A stretch of 55,067 bases of DNA from Bacteroidales bacterium (GTDB taxonomy: Bacteria > Bacteroidota > Bacteroidia > Bacteroidales > UBA932): the NCBI GenBank assembly GCA_017620335.1, contig JAFZQO010000020.1, positions 1-55,067 on the forward strand, given 5' to 3'. Of this stretch, positions 1 to 7,064 are shown in pieces. A program made the translations under genes and the position numbers. The notes under the pieces are model-generated. The model did not search any database and was not told the origin of the DNA. It saw only the letters and a list, made by a program, of their open reading frames with translations. Position 1 is the first letter of the stretch, and each line of letters starts with the position of its first letter.

Positions 1-153
1 GCCATTGACATCCGTGCCGATTACGTGGCCAAGAACGGAACTCCGAACGCAGCTGCGCCGAAGATCTTCTTCCGCTACTACTACGTCAACTCCAGCACCG
101 GCGAAAAGTCCGGCACCATGCTGGCTGAGACCAAGTGGGTCGCGGGCGAGTAG
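1..153 (+). CDS. Unknown protein, C-terminal fragment
   Basis: The reading frame is open from the first base and stops at TAG 151-153, giving the last 50 residues of a protein that begins outside the window. The tail is rich in Lys and aromatic residues (FFRYYYVNSSTGE, ending TKWVAGE). I recognise no family. A strong rho-independent terminator follows at 196-229, which supports this being the true 3' end of a rightward gene. Confidence 0.6.
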   Translation, partial: AIDIRADYVAKNGTPNAAAPKIFFRYYYVNSSTGEKSGTMLAETKWVAGE

Positions 154-195
154 TCCGGGTGACTGTCAGGCCCTCGGGCCGATTCTGAAAAAAGT

Positions 196-229
196 ATCCT
201 GCCTTCCTTTCGGGGGGCAGGATTTTTTT
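196..229 (+). terminator. Rho-independent terminator
   Basis: Perfect 8-bp stem ATCCTGCC (196-203) with GGCAGGAT (216-223), followed by a run of T to 229. It closes the unknown gene at the left edge. Confidence 0.85.
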
Positions 230-327
230 GTGTATTTCCAGACGTATGGCGTGGCGGGTTCCCGGATAGTTCACCGGTCGGACCTGCCCAAAAGCAATCA
301 AAGTATAGGGGAGGATAGTAAAAGAAA

Positions 328-371
328 TTACGCATAAATTCAGCAAGTTTTATGCGTAAATTTATGCGTAA
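328..371. repeat. Triple TTTATGCGTAA repeat beside tRNA-Ala
   Basis: The 11-mer TTTATGCGTAA occurs twice in direct tandem (349-359 and 361-371, 12-bp period) and once inverted at 328-338 (TTACGCATAAA). The cluster lies 34 bp beyond the 3' end of tRNA-Ala. Arrays like this can be arm-type sites of tyrosine recombinases at tRNA attachment sites, but no integrase gene is visible here. The rest of 230-404 shows only a 6-bp hairpin (383-397). Confidence 0.6.
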
Positions 372-404
372 GTGCCTTAAGTGACTGATTTTCAGTCTGT
401 TCCG

Positions 405-477
405 TGGAGCATAGGAGAATCGAACTCCTGACCTTTTGAATGCCATTCAAACGCTCTACCAACTGAGCTAATACCCC
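405..477 (-). tRNA. tRNA-Ala (anticodon GGC)
   Basis: Read on the minus strand, a 73-nt cloverleaf folds with a 7-bp acceptor stem (GGGGTAT with ATGCTCC), a D-arm containing AGCTCAGTTGGTAGAGC, an anticodon stem TTTGA/TCAAA around loop ATGGCAT (anticodon GGC), and a T-arm containing GTTCGATTC. The discriminator base is A. The 3' CCA is not encoded. Confidence 0.95.
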
Positions 478-488
478 GTTTGCGGATG

Positions 489-496
489 CAAAGATA
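489..496 (-). promoter_or_regulatory. -7 box of the tRNA-Ala promoter
   Basis: On the minus strand this reads TATCTTTG, matching TAnnTTTG, 11 bp upstream of the tRNA. The same box precedes tRNA-Val in this window. The -33 position has TTTC rather than TTTG. Confidence 0.6.
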
Positions 497-529
497 GATA
501 TTTTTTCGTAATCTGAAAACAGTTTTGCT

Positions 530-537
530 TAAATTTG
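530..537 (+). promoter_or_regulatory. -7 box for the GH43 gene
   Basis: TAAATTTG matches the Bacteroidetes consensus and lies 21 bp upstream of ATG 559. No clear TTTG is found at the -33 position. Confidence 0.45.
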
Positions 538-558
538 TAAAAAATAGACATTTCAGAT

Positions 559-2112
559 ATGGGCAGACGAATCCTCTTGGGCCTCCTGACGGCCGTCATT
601 CTCCTGGCAGGTTGTGCGCCGAAGCATGGTACTACATTGTGTGTCAATCCTTTGACGGGGACGGACATCCCCGACAATGACGTGATAAGGGTGGGGGATA
701 CCTACTACATGGTGAGCACGACCATGTATTTCTGTCCGGGCGCCCCGATCATGAAGTCCAAGGACCTTGTGCACTGGCAGATAGTAAGTTATATCTATGA
801 CTGCCTGGAGGACGACGATATATACAACCTCCGCGACGGAGGCCGGCACGCCTACGGCCGCGGCCAGTGGGCGACGACGCTCCGCTACGTGGACGGGGTC
901 TATTATGCCCTTTTCATAGCCAACGACCAGCACAAGACCTATGTCTACCGTACGCGCGACATCGAGAGCAGCTACTGGGAGCGTAACGTCATCGACATGC
1001 CCATGCACGACGCCTCACTCCTCTTCGAGGACGGGCGCGTGTACTGCGTCTGGGGTAACGGCGAACTCCGCATCACCGAGCTTGAACCCGACCTGAGCGG
1101 CATCAAGGAAGGGGGAGTGGACCAGCTGCTCATTTCCTCCCCGAGGGAGGGCGTCAACCTCCGGGCCGAGGGAGCGCACGTCTATCATATCGGCGACTAC
1201 TACTATGTGCTGGAGATCGACTGGCCCCGCGGAGGCGTGAGGACCGAGACCTGCTGGCGCAGCAAGGAGCTTCTTGGCGAGTATGAGAGCAAGGTGGTCC
1301 TCCAGGGAGCCTTCGACGGCCGCGGGGACGGGGTGGCGCAGGGCGCCATCTTCGATACACAGTTCGGTGACTGGTACGCAGTGATGTTCCAGGATCACGG
1401 CGCGGTCGGCCGCATCCCGACGCTGCAGCCGGTCACGTGGGTGGACGGCTGGCCCATGATGGGCGACAACGGCGTACCTATGAAGGAGTTCGAGGTGCAG
1501 CTCACGGAGGACGGGGAGAATTACGTCTGGGCGAGCGATGAATTTGAATATCAGGATAATAAGGACCTCGCACTCTTTTGGCAGTGGAACCATAAGCCGC
1601 TGGACGGATGCTGGTCCGTGACCGAGCGGCCGGGCTGGCTCCGCCTGACTACCGGCCAGCTCGCGGACCGCATCGCGGACGCGCGCAACACGCTCACTCA
1701 GCGCACCGTCACGCCCGGCTGCTACAGCGAGACGAAGATCGACGCCTCGGCCATGAAGCCGGGCGACCACGCCGGCATGTGCGCCTTCCAGAGCAATTTC
1801 TGCGCGCTTGACGTCCGCGTGGCCGACGACGGCTCCAAGTTCCTGGCGGCGGTCGACCGCAACGGGGACATCCTCCAGACCCCGATGCGCGGCGACATCG
1901 CCTACCTGCGCATCGACTACAACTTTACGACGGATACCGCCCGCATGCAGTACTCGTTCGACCAGATGACCTGGATACCGGTTGATTATGAGCTCCAGAT
2001 GCGTTATACCCTGGACTATTTCACCGGTTACCGCTCGGCATTGTACAACTACGCCACCAAGGAACTTGGCGGCGCTGCTGATTTCGATTATTTCCGTCAG
2101 GAAGAGATCTAG
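559..2112 (+). CDS. Glycoside hydrolase family 43 lipoprotein
   Basis: A secreted glycosidase of the beta-xylosidase/alpha-L-arabinofuranosidase type, expected to cut plant hemicellulose-derived oligosaccharides. The N-terminus is a lipoprotein signal peptide with the lipobox cysteine at residue 19 (LLAGC), so it is probably anchored in the outer membrane or facing the periplasm. The five-bladed GH43 catalytic domain occupies roughly residues 28-310. The catalytic triad can be placed: general base Asp39 in DIPDND before VIRVGDTYYM, pKa-modulating Asp151 in MHDASL, and general acid Glu204 in AEGAHVY. Residues from about 330 form the usual C-terminal beta-sandwich (GH43_C2 type). No SusC/SusD pair or regulator is adjacent, so this is not a typical polysaccharide utilisation locus. 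Exact substrate cannot be read from sequence. Confidence 0.9.
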   Translation: MGRRILLGLLTAVILLAGCAPKHGTTLCVNPLTGTDIPDNDVIRVGDTYYMVSTTMYFCPGAPIMKSKDLVHWQIVSYIYDCLEDDDIYNLRDGGRHAYGRGQWATTLRYVDGVYYALFIANDQHKTYVYRTRDIESSYWERNVIDMPMHDASLLFEDGRVYCVWGNGELRITELEPDLSGIKEGGVDQLLISSPREGVNLRAEGAHVYHIGDYYYVLEIDWPRGGVRTETCWRSKELLGEYESKVVLQGAFDGRGDGVAQGAIFDTQFGDWYAVMFQDHGAVGRIPTLQPVTWVDGWPMMGDNGVPMKEFEVQLTEDGENYVWASDEFEYQDNKDLALFWQWNHKPLDGCWSVTERPGWLRLTTGQLADRIADARNTLTQRTVTPGCYSETKIDASAMKPGDHAGMCAFQSNFCALDVRVADDGSKFLAAVDRNGDILQTPMRGDIAYLRIDYNFTTDTARMQYSFDQMTWIPVDYELQMRYTLDYFTGYRSALYNYATKELGGAADFDYFRQEEI

Positions 2113-2543
2113 TCAATCGAGAGATTCTCGTCGACATAGCTAAGGAGTTCGTCCAGGCTTTCCTCGTCCCTGTGGGCGAGGATGGCCATCACGAGCGTAC
2201 CGGGAGCGGATTCGACGCAGATGAGGATGACGGGGCATCCCTCGTCGTCCTCGGCGTCGTAGTACCAGCCGGGCTGCCCGATGAAAGGGATTTCCCTCAC
2301 GGGAATCTCCTCGCCTTCCACGGCTCCGATGGCCTCCATGTAGGAGTTGATGCACTCAATCTTGGCGTCGGATTCGGGCGGGGTTTCGCCGACATAGAGT
2401 TCGATGGAGGCGCCTTCACTGGCGGGATCGGCGTCTTCGCTCGGGGTTGCATAATAGGAGACGACTTCCTCGTTCTCCTCCAGGATAAGTTCCTGCTCGA
2501 CTTCCCAGCCTTTCGGGAGCGGCAACGTAATCTTGTGTGACAT
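2109..2543 (-). CDS. Small acidic conserved hypothetical protein
   Basis: A 144-residue acidic soluble protein with no signal peptide or membrane segment. It opens MSHKITLPLPKGWE and has a central PFIGQPGWYYDAEDDEG stretch. I do not recognise the family. It starts 6 bp after the stop of dtd on the same strand, so the two are very probably co-transcribed. Its 3' end overlaps the convergent GH43 gene by 4 bp. The composition suggests a small alpha/beta fold, but no function can be assigned. Confidence 0.65.
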   Translation of the reverse strand: MSHKITLPLPKGWEVEQELILEENEEVVSYYATPSEDADPASEGASIELYVGETPPESDAKIECINSYMEAIGAVEGEEIPVREIPFIGQPGWYYDAEDDEGCPVILICVESAPGTLVMAILAHRDEESLDELLSYVDENLSID

Positions 2544-2549
2544 AGGTGG

Positions 2550-3002
2550 TTATTCTTTCAGTCTTGAGTCGATGAGAATGGTGACGGGACCGTCGTTGAG
2601 CAGGCGGACCTCCATCATGGCGCCGAAGCGGCCTTTCTGGACGGGGCGGCGGGCGGCCTCGGAGAGGAGGGCGCAGTACCGCTCGTAAAGCGGGACCGCC
2701 AGCCCGTGGCCAGCCGCCCTGATGTACGAGGGACGGTTGCCCTTGCGGGTGGAGGCGGTGAGGGTGAACTGCGAGACGGCAAGCAGGCCGCCGTCGACAT
2801 CGATGACGGAGAGGTTCATGACGCCGTTTTCGTCGTCGAAGATCCGAAGCGCGGCGGTCTTGGCGGCCAGCCATGCGGCGTCCTGCTCCGTGTCGCCGTT
2901 TTCAACGCCGACAAGCACCAGCAGGCCGCGCCCGATGGAGGCGATGCACTCTCCGTCCACCGTGACGGAAGCTTCCGATACCCTTTGTATTACTACTCGC
3001 AT
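2550..3002 (-). CDS. dtd: D-aminoacyl-tRNA deacylase
   Basis: Hydrolyses D-aminoacyl-tRNAs (and glycyl-tRNA-Ala mischarges), recycling the tRNA and keeping D-residues out of proteins. Length (150 aa) is standard. Both active-site signatures are present: SQFTL near residue 78 and the C-terminal NDGPVT motif supplying the Gly-Pro chiral selector. The start MRVVIQRV is the canonical N-terminus. The -7 box lies only 8 bp upstream of the ATG, leaving almost no leader. First gene of a two-gene leftward unit with the small acidic protein. Confidence 0.96.
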   Translation of the reverse strand: MRVVIQRVSEASVTVDGECIASIGRGLLVLVGVENGDTEQDAAWLAAKTAALRIFDDENGVMNLSVIDVDGGLLAVSQFTLTASTRKGNRPSYIRAAGHGLAVPLYERYCALLSEAARRPVQKGRFGAMMEVRLLNDGPVTILIDSRLKE

Positions 3003-3010
3003 AATCTTTG

Positions 3011-3018
3011 CAAAGGTA
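3011..3018 (-). promoter_or_regulatory. -7 box for dtd, almost abutting the start codon
   Basis: Minus-strand TACCTTTG ends 8 bp before ATG 3002, so transcription would begin within a few bases of the start codon. This fixes the start and suggests a leaderless or nearly leaderless mRNA. Confidence 0.55.
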
Positions 3019-3039
3019 ACTTATATTCGCTTTTTTTCA

Positions 3040-3047
3040 TAATTTTG
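3040..3047 (+). promoter_or_regulatory. -7 box for the secreted protein at 3069
   Basis: TAATTTTG lies 21 bp before ATG 3069 and is divergent from the dtd box. It supports the 3069 start over longer in-frame starts that would run back through dtd. Confidence 0.5.
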
Positions 3048-3068
3048 CGACTCAATAGTTTTGTTGCC

Positions 3069-4289
3069 ATGAAACGACTCTTTACCATCGCCGCCGCGCT
3101 GCTGCTGGCCATATACACCCTCCCGGCACAGACGCCTGCGGAGACCAAACTCTATAACAAGACCCTGAAGAAACCTTCCGTCAAGGCTTATGACAAGTTC
3201 CTGAACAAATACCCGGATTCCGTGTACAGTCTGGAGATTCGTACACTTAAAGACTCCACGCTGTTCGAGGCCGTTGACAAGGAGGACGCGGAGGCGGTGG
3301 AGGCTTTTGCGGCGGCGCATCCTGATTCGCCGATTATCGGACAGGTCGAGGAGGTGATCGCCAGGCATAATACCAGCCCGTTCTCCAAGGAGGAGGCGCT
3401 GGCGGCGGTGCGCGCGCTGGCGCCGGAGGCCGCCGACGCCGTGGGCTGGCGTCGCGGGAACCGCGACTACGCCCTCGGCCTGGCGGCCGCTGACGGCGCC
3501 CTGCGCCTGTACCGCTGCGCGCTCGGCGCCGACGGTGCCTGGACGCTCGTTTCCGCACCCGCCCCGGAGCGCTACAACCTCGATTCCAAGCTCACCGACT
3601 GCCGTCTGGACGGACCTATAGAGCTGGTGGAGATAAACGGGAAGAAATTCTTGTCATTCAACTATATAAATAGCGTGGAGAAAAGCAAGAACATCGAGTT
3701 TGTCGCTTCCCTGTATGAGCCTGAGGAAGGGTCGGTGTCACATGCGATGTTCTACGGGCGTGACATGTCCGGGAAGGATGGGTTGAAGATTGAAGGCCAG
3801 TGCCCTGAAGCCCTTTCCACGCTGGTGCTGCCGGAGAACGCGTGGCTGCTGAACCGCATCAATTCCGACAGCCGGCTGGTGCCGATCGCCAAGACCGACG
3901 CCCTGACGGACGACTCCATAGCCTGGTGGCTGGAGAAGAATCCCGAGGCGGAGACCCGCGCTTCCCGTCTCAACTTCGGAGCACTTGACGAGGAGAGTTC
4001 TCTCGTGGCCGGTTTCAAGGCTGCCCGCTCCCGCGACAAGGACAGTTCCAAGAGCTTTACAGCTGCCATGTTCGATATAAGGGACTACACCGTCATAGTT
4101 GCATACTCCAAGACCTATAAGAACTACATCCTTGTCTGGTGCGAGCCAGTCTGCGTCAACAAGAACCGCGACAAGCTCCTGAACAGCATCTACTTCGAGG
4201 ACGATTCCTCTTTGGCACTCTTCTATTACAAGGGCAGGACCACCTTCAAGAACCGCATCAACCTAGCCTCCCGCACTATCCGCCGGTAG
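3069..4289 (+). CDS. Secreted protein of unknown function
   Basis: A 406-residue protein with a Sec signal peptide (MKRLFTIAAALLLAIYTLPAQ, cleavage after about residue 20). After it come about 100 residues of helix-rich sequence resembling tetratricopeptide-like repeats (KAYDKFLNKYPDSVYSLEI). The rest looks like a beta-rich domain (ALGLAAADGALRLYRCALG). No catalytic motif or lipobox is seen. The start was chosen because the signal peptide begins there and a TAATTTTG box sits 21 bp upstream. Probably periplasmic; function unknown. Confidence 0.75.
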   Translation: MKRLFTIAAALLLAIYTLPAQTPAETKLYNKTLKKPSVKAYDKFLNKYPDSVYSLEIRTLKDSTLFEAVDKEDAEAVEAFAAAHPDSPIIGQVEEVIARHNTSPFSKEEALAAVRALAPEAADAVGWRRGNRDYALGLAAADGALRLYRCALGADGAWTLVSAPAPERYNLDSKLTDCRLDGPIELVEINGKKFLSFNYINSVEKSKNIEFVASLYEPEEGSVSHAMFYGRDMSGKDGLKIEGQCPEALSTLVLPENAWLLNRINSDSRLVPIAKTDALTDDSIAWWLEKNPEAETRASRLNFGALDEESSLVAGFKAARSRDKDSSKSFTAAMFDIRDYTVIVAYSKTYKNYILVWCEPVCVNKNRDKLLNSIYFEDDSSLALFYYKGRTTFKNRINLASRTIRR

Positions 4290-4306
4290 CAGTTTTTTCA
4301 CATTAC

Positions 4307-4349
4307 GGTGTTCCTTCCGGTCCAGCGGATGGACCGTCAGTAGCGAAAA
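4307..4349. repeat. Imperfect hairpin with GGTCCA core
   Basis: CCGGTCCA (4318-4325) faces TGGACCG (4330-4336) across a short loop. It shares the TTCCGGTCCA arm sequence with the perfect hairpin 36 bp downstream, so the two look like diverged copies. It lies just past the stop at 4289 and has no T-run. Confidence 0.5.
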
Positions 4350-4361
4350 CAGTAGTTAATT

Positions 4362-4396
4362 GTTCTTTCCGGTCCAAATTGTGGACCGGAAAGAAC
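4362..4396. repeat. Perfect 15-bp inverted repeat
   Basis: GTTCTTTCCGGTCCA (4362-4376) pairs with TGGACCGGAAAGAAC (4382-4396) without mismatch across a 5-nt loop AATTG. It has no T-tract, so it is not a standard terminator, but it could end transcripts from both converging genes or protect 3' ends. Confidence 0.8.
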
Positions 4397-4420
4397 GTAT
4401 CATCACCATACGGTGAATAA

Positions 4421-4518
4421 GGATGTAGCACAGACCTTTTGCGGCTTTTACCCGGGCTAGGGTCCGCGTTGCGCGAAGCGCAGTCAGCGGATAGCCGCAG
4501 AAGGTCTGTACTACATCC
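4421..4518. repeat. 98-bp structured inverted-repeat element
   Basis: Arms of 26 nt (4421-4446 and 4493-4518) match at 24 positions, starting GGATGTAG and ending CTACATCC. Inside are nested pairs TCCGC/GCGGA and TGCGC/GCGCA. Overall this is a compact multi-hairpin unit like a REP/BIME or very small MITE. No clear target duplication flanks it. It fills most of the gap between two convergent genes. Confidence 0.7.
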
Positions 4519-4542
4519 GGATGGACCTGCGGTAGAAGGATG
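4519..4542. repeat. Degenerate copy of the GACCTGCGGTA hairpin repeat
   Basis: GACCTGCGGTAGAAGGAT at 4524-4541 is identical over 18 bp to the core of the tandem repeat at 35.7 kb. The left arm has decayed (CATCCGGATG), so only half the hairpin is kept. Confidence 0.65.
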
Positions 4543-4555
4543 TGGTAGTTATTGT

Positions 4556-5887
4556 TCAGAAGCGGGGGTCGGAGGTGAAGGACAGGGGCTGAGCGGTGCG
4601 GGGGTGGGTGAAGGAAAGGGTGGCGGCGTGCAGGCAGAGCCTGCCGGAGCCGCCGCCGTACAGGCGGTCGCCCGCGATGGGCCTGCCAAGGCCGAGCGGG
4701 TGCGCCGCGTGTACCCGCAGCTGGTGCGTCCGCCCCGTGAGGGGCGTAAAGCGCACCAGCGCCTCACCGCCGGGCAGTTCCCGCAGCAGTTCCCAGTCCG
4801 TAACGGCCTGCTTGCCGTCCTTGAAGTCGACCATCTGCCGCGGCCTGTCGTCGTAGTCCAACATCAGCGGCAGGGAGATGCGTCCAGCAGCAGCCAGAGG
4901 CTTCCCGGGACAGAGTTTCGCGACATAGGACTTCTGCACTTCGTGCCTCTCGAACTGCTGCTGCAGGACAGCCAGGTTTCCGGTCCCCATGGCGAAGACT
5001 ATCAGCCCCGAAGTGTCCATGTCCAGCCTGTGGCAGGCGCGGATGTCCGTGCCGGGGCCAGCCAGGCGCTGAAGGCGCTCCTGAAGGGAGACCTTCAGCG
5101 TGCGCCCCGGCACCGCCAGCATGCCCGACGGCTTGTCCGCAACGATGATGTCCCCGTCCTCATACACGATACTGAAATCTTCAGATGAAGAAGGGGAGTC
5201 CTCCTCCAGGGGATTGGGTTCCACGTCCAGCCCCTGCAGCATGAAGGCCAGCAGAGGTCCGCATTTCCCGGTGCAGGAGGGGTAGAAACAGCCCTGCCTG
5301 CGGACTTCCTTTTCGGGTGATTCGCCATACCAGAACTCACCCATTGCCAAGGGCTTAAGTCCGTGCAGATAGGCGTACTGAAGCAGCTTTGGCGCGGCGC
5401 AGTCACCGGTCCCCCCCGGCGGCATCAGATCACGCTCAGCGAATATGTCCAGGATGGTCTTCCGTTCTCCCAGGGCGTTCAGGACCACGTACTGCCGGAA
5501 AAGCCATTCCTGCAGGGCCACGGACATTTCCTTCCGACGGGCTTTCATCGCCTCGATCTCAGAAGCGTCGCCGGAATTGCTGATCAGCCGGTTCAGTTCC
5601 GAGATCTCCGCCTCTTTCTTCCTGAAATATCCCCCCGGATCGGTTAGGTCGAAAATGGGTGGTACGAAGCCTTCTACGACGCCCTTTCCGCCTGCGATGC
5701 CGGAGAATGCGTACATGAAATCCTTGCGCCCTTCAGCGTCCTCCACCATCAGCACACCCATCATCTTGCCTTCCCTGAACAGGTTACGGAGCTCTGGATC
5801 GGCGTCGATCCGATGAATCAGACGATCTGCGGCATCGACGATCTCCGGATCGGGAGTGTAACAGAAGGGGTATGTGAATCTGTTCAT
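4556..5887 (-). CDS. RluA-family 23S rRNA/tRNA pseudouridine synthase with long N-terminal extension
   Basis: Converts uridine to pseudouridine in structured RNA. The catalytic domain fills roughly residues 235-443 and has the family motif HRLDMDTSGLIVFA with the nucleophilic Asp, then the RTHQLRVH motif. The first 230 residues are an extension containing a charged helical stretch and a cysteine cluster (CFYPSCTGKC). RluA relatives of Bacteroidota often carry such an extension. No S4 domain is apparent. The exact target base cannot be deduced. It is transcribed alone, leftward. Confidence 0.85.
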   Translation of the reverse strand: MNRFTYPFCYTPDPEIVDAADRLIHRIDADPELRNLFREGKMMGVLMVEDAEGRKDFMYAFSGIAGGKGVVEGFVPPIFDLTDPGGYFRKKEAEISELNRLISNSGDASEIEAMKARRKEMSVALQEWLFRQYVVLNALGERKTILDIFAERDLMPPGGTGDCAAPKLLQYAYLHGLKPLAMGEFWYGESPEKEVRRQGCFYPSCTGKCGPLLAFMLQGLDVEPNPLEEDSPSSSEDFSIVYEDGDIIVADKPSGMLAVPGRTLKVSLQERLQRLAGPGTDIRACHRLDMDTSGLIVFAMGTGNLAVLQQQFERHEVQKSYVAKLCPGKPLAAAGRISLPLMLDYDDRPRQMVDFKDGKQAVTDWELLRELPGGEALVRFTPLTGRTHQLRVHAAHPLGLGRPIAGDRLYGGGSGRLCLHAATLSFTHPRTAQPLSFTSDPRF

Positions 5888-5918
5888 GAAAAGGGCGTTT
5901 TTACTTTCAAATTAAAAC

Positions 5919-5944
5919 ATTAAAAGGATTATAATCTTTTTAAT
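5919..5944. promoter_or_regulatory. 26-bp near-perfect palindrome upstream of the RluA-type gene
   Basis: A self-complementary sequence centred on GATTATAATC with ATTAAAA/TTTTAAT flanks; 24 of 26 positions are symmetric. It sits 32 bp upstream of the start at 5887 in the promoter region and could be an operator. No regulator is known from this window. Confidence 0.4.
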
Positions 5945-6094
5945 TATCTTTAAAAAGGCTTTCTGACGCTATCAACGGCCATCTAAATTTAGCAAAAGGA
6001 ATGCCTTTTTCGGGTGCTGGTTATTATTTATTTCGCTGTAAATCAGTGTGCTGAATATGATATTAAAAATTTTTCAAAAAATTTTTCAAAAAAA

Positions 6095-6125
6095 TTTGCA
6101 GAATAAAAATTTAGTTGTAACTTTG
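6095..6125 (+). promoter_or_regulatory. Full consensus Bacteroidetes promoter
   Basis: TTTG at 6095-6098, a 19-bp spacer, then TAACTTTG at 6118-6125. This is one of the best matches in the window. Predicted transcription start is about 6132, far (about 138 nt) from the next start codon at 6270. Confidence 0.75.
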
Positions 6126-6131
6126 CATTCG

Positions 6132-6250
6132 AGTTGAGGCTCTTATTAAGCAGTTCTGCTTACTCAACTTATTGGTTATTAGTTTTAGTGTTATTAATTA
6201 TGTGGTTAGTATGAGTGGTCCACGCGTGAGCGCCGACGACTCTTTTTTTT
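6132..6250 (+). ncRNA. Candidate small RNA or attenuated 5' leader
   Basis: Downstream of the consensus promoter the transcript would fold GTTGAG with CTCAAC (about 6133-6168) enclosing AAGC/GCTT, pass through an AU-rich single-stranded stretch, and end in hairpin GAGTGGTC (6213-6220)/GACGACTC (6235-6242, 7 of 8 paired) followed by eight T. That is either an independent RNA of about 118 nt or a leader with an attenuator 20 bp before the nitroreductase start. I cannot match it to a named RNA family. Bases 5945-6094 upstream are AT-rich with no gene. Confidence 0.45.
6213..6250 (+). terminator. Intrinsic terminator/attenuator before the nitroreductase gene
   Basis: 8-bp stem with one mismatch, 14-nt loop, then TTTTTTTT (6243-6250). 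It ends 19 bp before ATG 6270. Confidence 0.55.
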
Positions 6251-6269
6251 ATATGCAAATATAGGAATT

Positions 6270-6905
6270 ATGGCCGACAATTATCTTGAAAGGCGCGAAG
6301 AAGCGCTAAGGAGCGGGCGGACCGTCGTCCGCCGCAACACCCCTTCGCTGGACACCCTTCTCCGAAGGAACCGCAGCCACAGGGCCTACGACACTTCTTA
6401 CCAAGTCGCCATGCGCCAACTCGAGGCCATAGTTTCCGTCAACACCAAACTCCCCTCAGGACGTAATGCACAGACCCTCCGCTTCAGGCTTCTGGATGCG
6501 ACGGGAGGGGGAGACACGTTCTGCCGTTTCCTGCACCTGGGAGGCTACCTTCCGGAACTGCACCTTCCCGCGCCGGGTACCGAGCCGCAGGCCTTCATCA
6601 TAGTCTGCAGCACTGAACCTGAGTCTCCAGTCGTTGACATAGATCTCGGCATCTCCCTCCAAAGCATGGCCCTGAAGGCCGTGGAGATAGGTCTCAACGC
6701 GCTTATTGTCAAGGCTTTCAATCGCAAGGAGGTCATGGAGGCCCTGGGCCTGACGCTCGAACCGCTCGCGGTCCTGGCCGTCGGCAAGGGCGCCGAGACC
6801 ATCGTACTGGACGAGGTTCCCGCCGGCTCCGACCTCCGCTACTACCGCACCTCCGACGGCACCCATCATGTTCCCAAAGTCCGTCTGGAAGACCTCATGA
6901 TATAA
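6270..6905 (+). CDS. Nitroreductase-family protein
   Basis: A 211-residue FMN-dependent oxidoreductase-like protein. The FMN-binding N-terminal motif is RRNRSHRAYD around residues 32-41, followed by LPSGRNAQ at about 63, equivalent to the phosphate-binding S-G-x-N-x-Q element. Helices around DIDLGISLQSMALKAVEIGLN match the dimer-interface region of the family. It starts 19 bp after the leader terminator and is followed by its own terminator. Physiological substrate is unknown. A second, unrelated-looking nitroreductase lies at 36.7-37.4 kb. Confidence 0.82.
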   Translation: MADNYLERREEALRSGRTVVRRNTPSLDTLLRRNRSHRAYDTSYQVAMRQLEAIVSVNTKLPSGRNAQTLRFRLLDATGGGDTFCRFLHLGGYLPELHLPAPGTEPQAFIIVCSTEPESPVVDIDLGISLQSMALKAVEIGLNALIVKAFNRKEVMEALGLTLEPLAVLAVGKGAETIVLDEVPAGSDLRYYRTSDGTHHVPKVRLEDLMI

Positions 6906-6910
6906 AAAAA

Positions 6911-6936
6911 GGATAGCCATCCGGCTATCCTTTTTT
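6911..6936 (+). terminator. Rho-independent terminator of the nitroreductase gene
   Basis: GGATAGCC (6911-6918) pairs with GGCTATCC (6923-6930) over a 4-nt loop, then T6. A-runs upstream make it bidirectional, so it may also end the leftward tRNA-Val transcript, whose CCA end abuts the T-run. Confidence 0.85.
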
Positions 6937-7013
6937 GGTGAAGCTTAGCAGATTTGAACTGCTGACCTCTTGCCTGTCAAGCAAGCGCTCTAAACCAGCT
7001 GAGCTAAAGCTTC
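6936..7013 (-). tRNA. tRNA-Val (anticodon GAC)
   Basis: Minus-strand cloverleaf with acceptor stem GAAGCTT/AAGCTTC, D-arm containing AGCTCAGCTGGTTTAGAGC, anticodon stem CTTGC/GCAAG around loop TTGACAG (anticodon GAC), T-arm with GTTCAAATC, discriminator A, and an encoded CCA (6936-6938). It contrasts with tRNA-Ala in this window, whose CCA is not encoded. Confidence 0.95.
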
Positions 7014-7027
7014 GTGTTTCGTGGGTG

Positions 7028-7058
7028 CAAAGATAAGCAAGATTTGTTAATCTGCAAA
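7028..7058 (-). promoter_or_regulatory. Consensus promoter of tRNA-Val
   Basis: On the minus strand TTTG (7058-7055), 19 bp, TATCTTTG (7035-7028), 14 bp before the mature tRNA 5' end. Exact match to the Bacteroidetes consensus. Confidence 0.8.
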
Positions 7059-7064
7059 AAAAAC

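Noticed and set aside
81-446. Leftward frame running through tRNA-Ala as an integrase fragment
   Set aside because: Its N-terminus is simply the translated tRNA gene and the rest resembles no recombinase.
6211-6264. 17-codon frame as a leader-peptide gene
   Set aside because: It overlaps the terminator hairpin but has no run of regulatory codons; kept only as a possibility in the leader finding.
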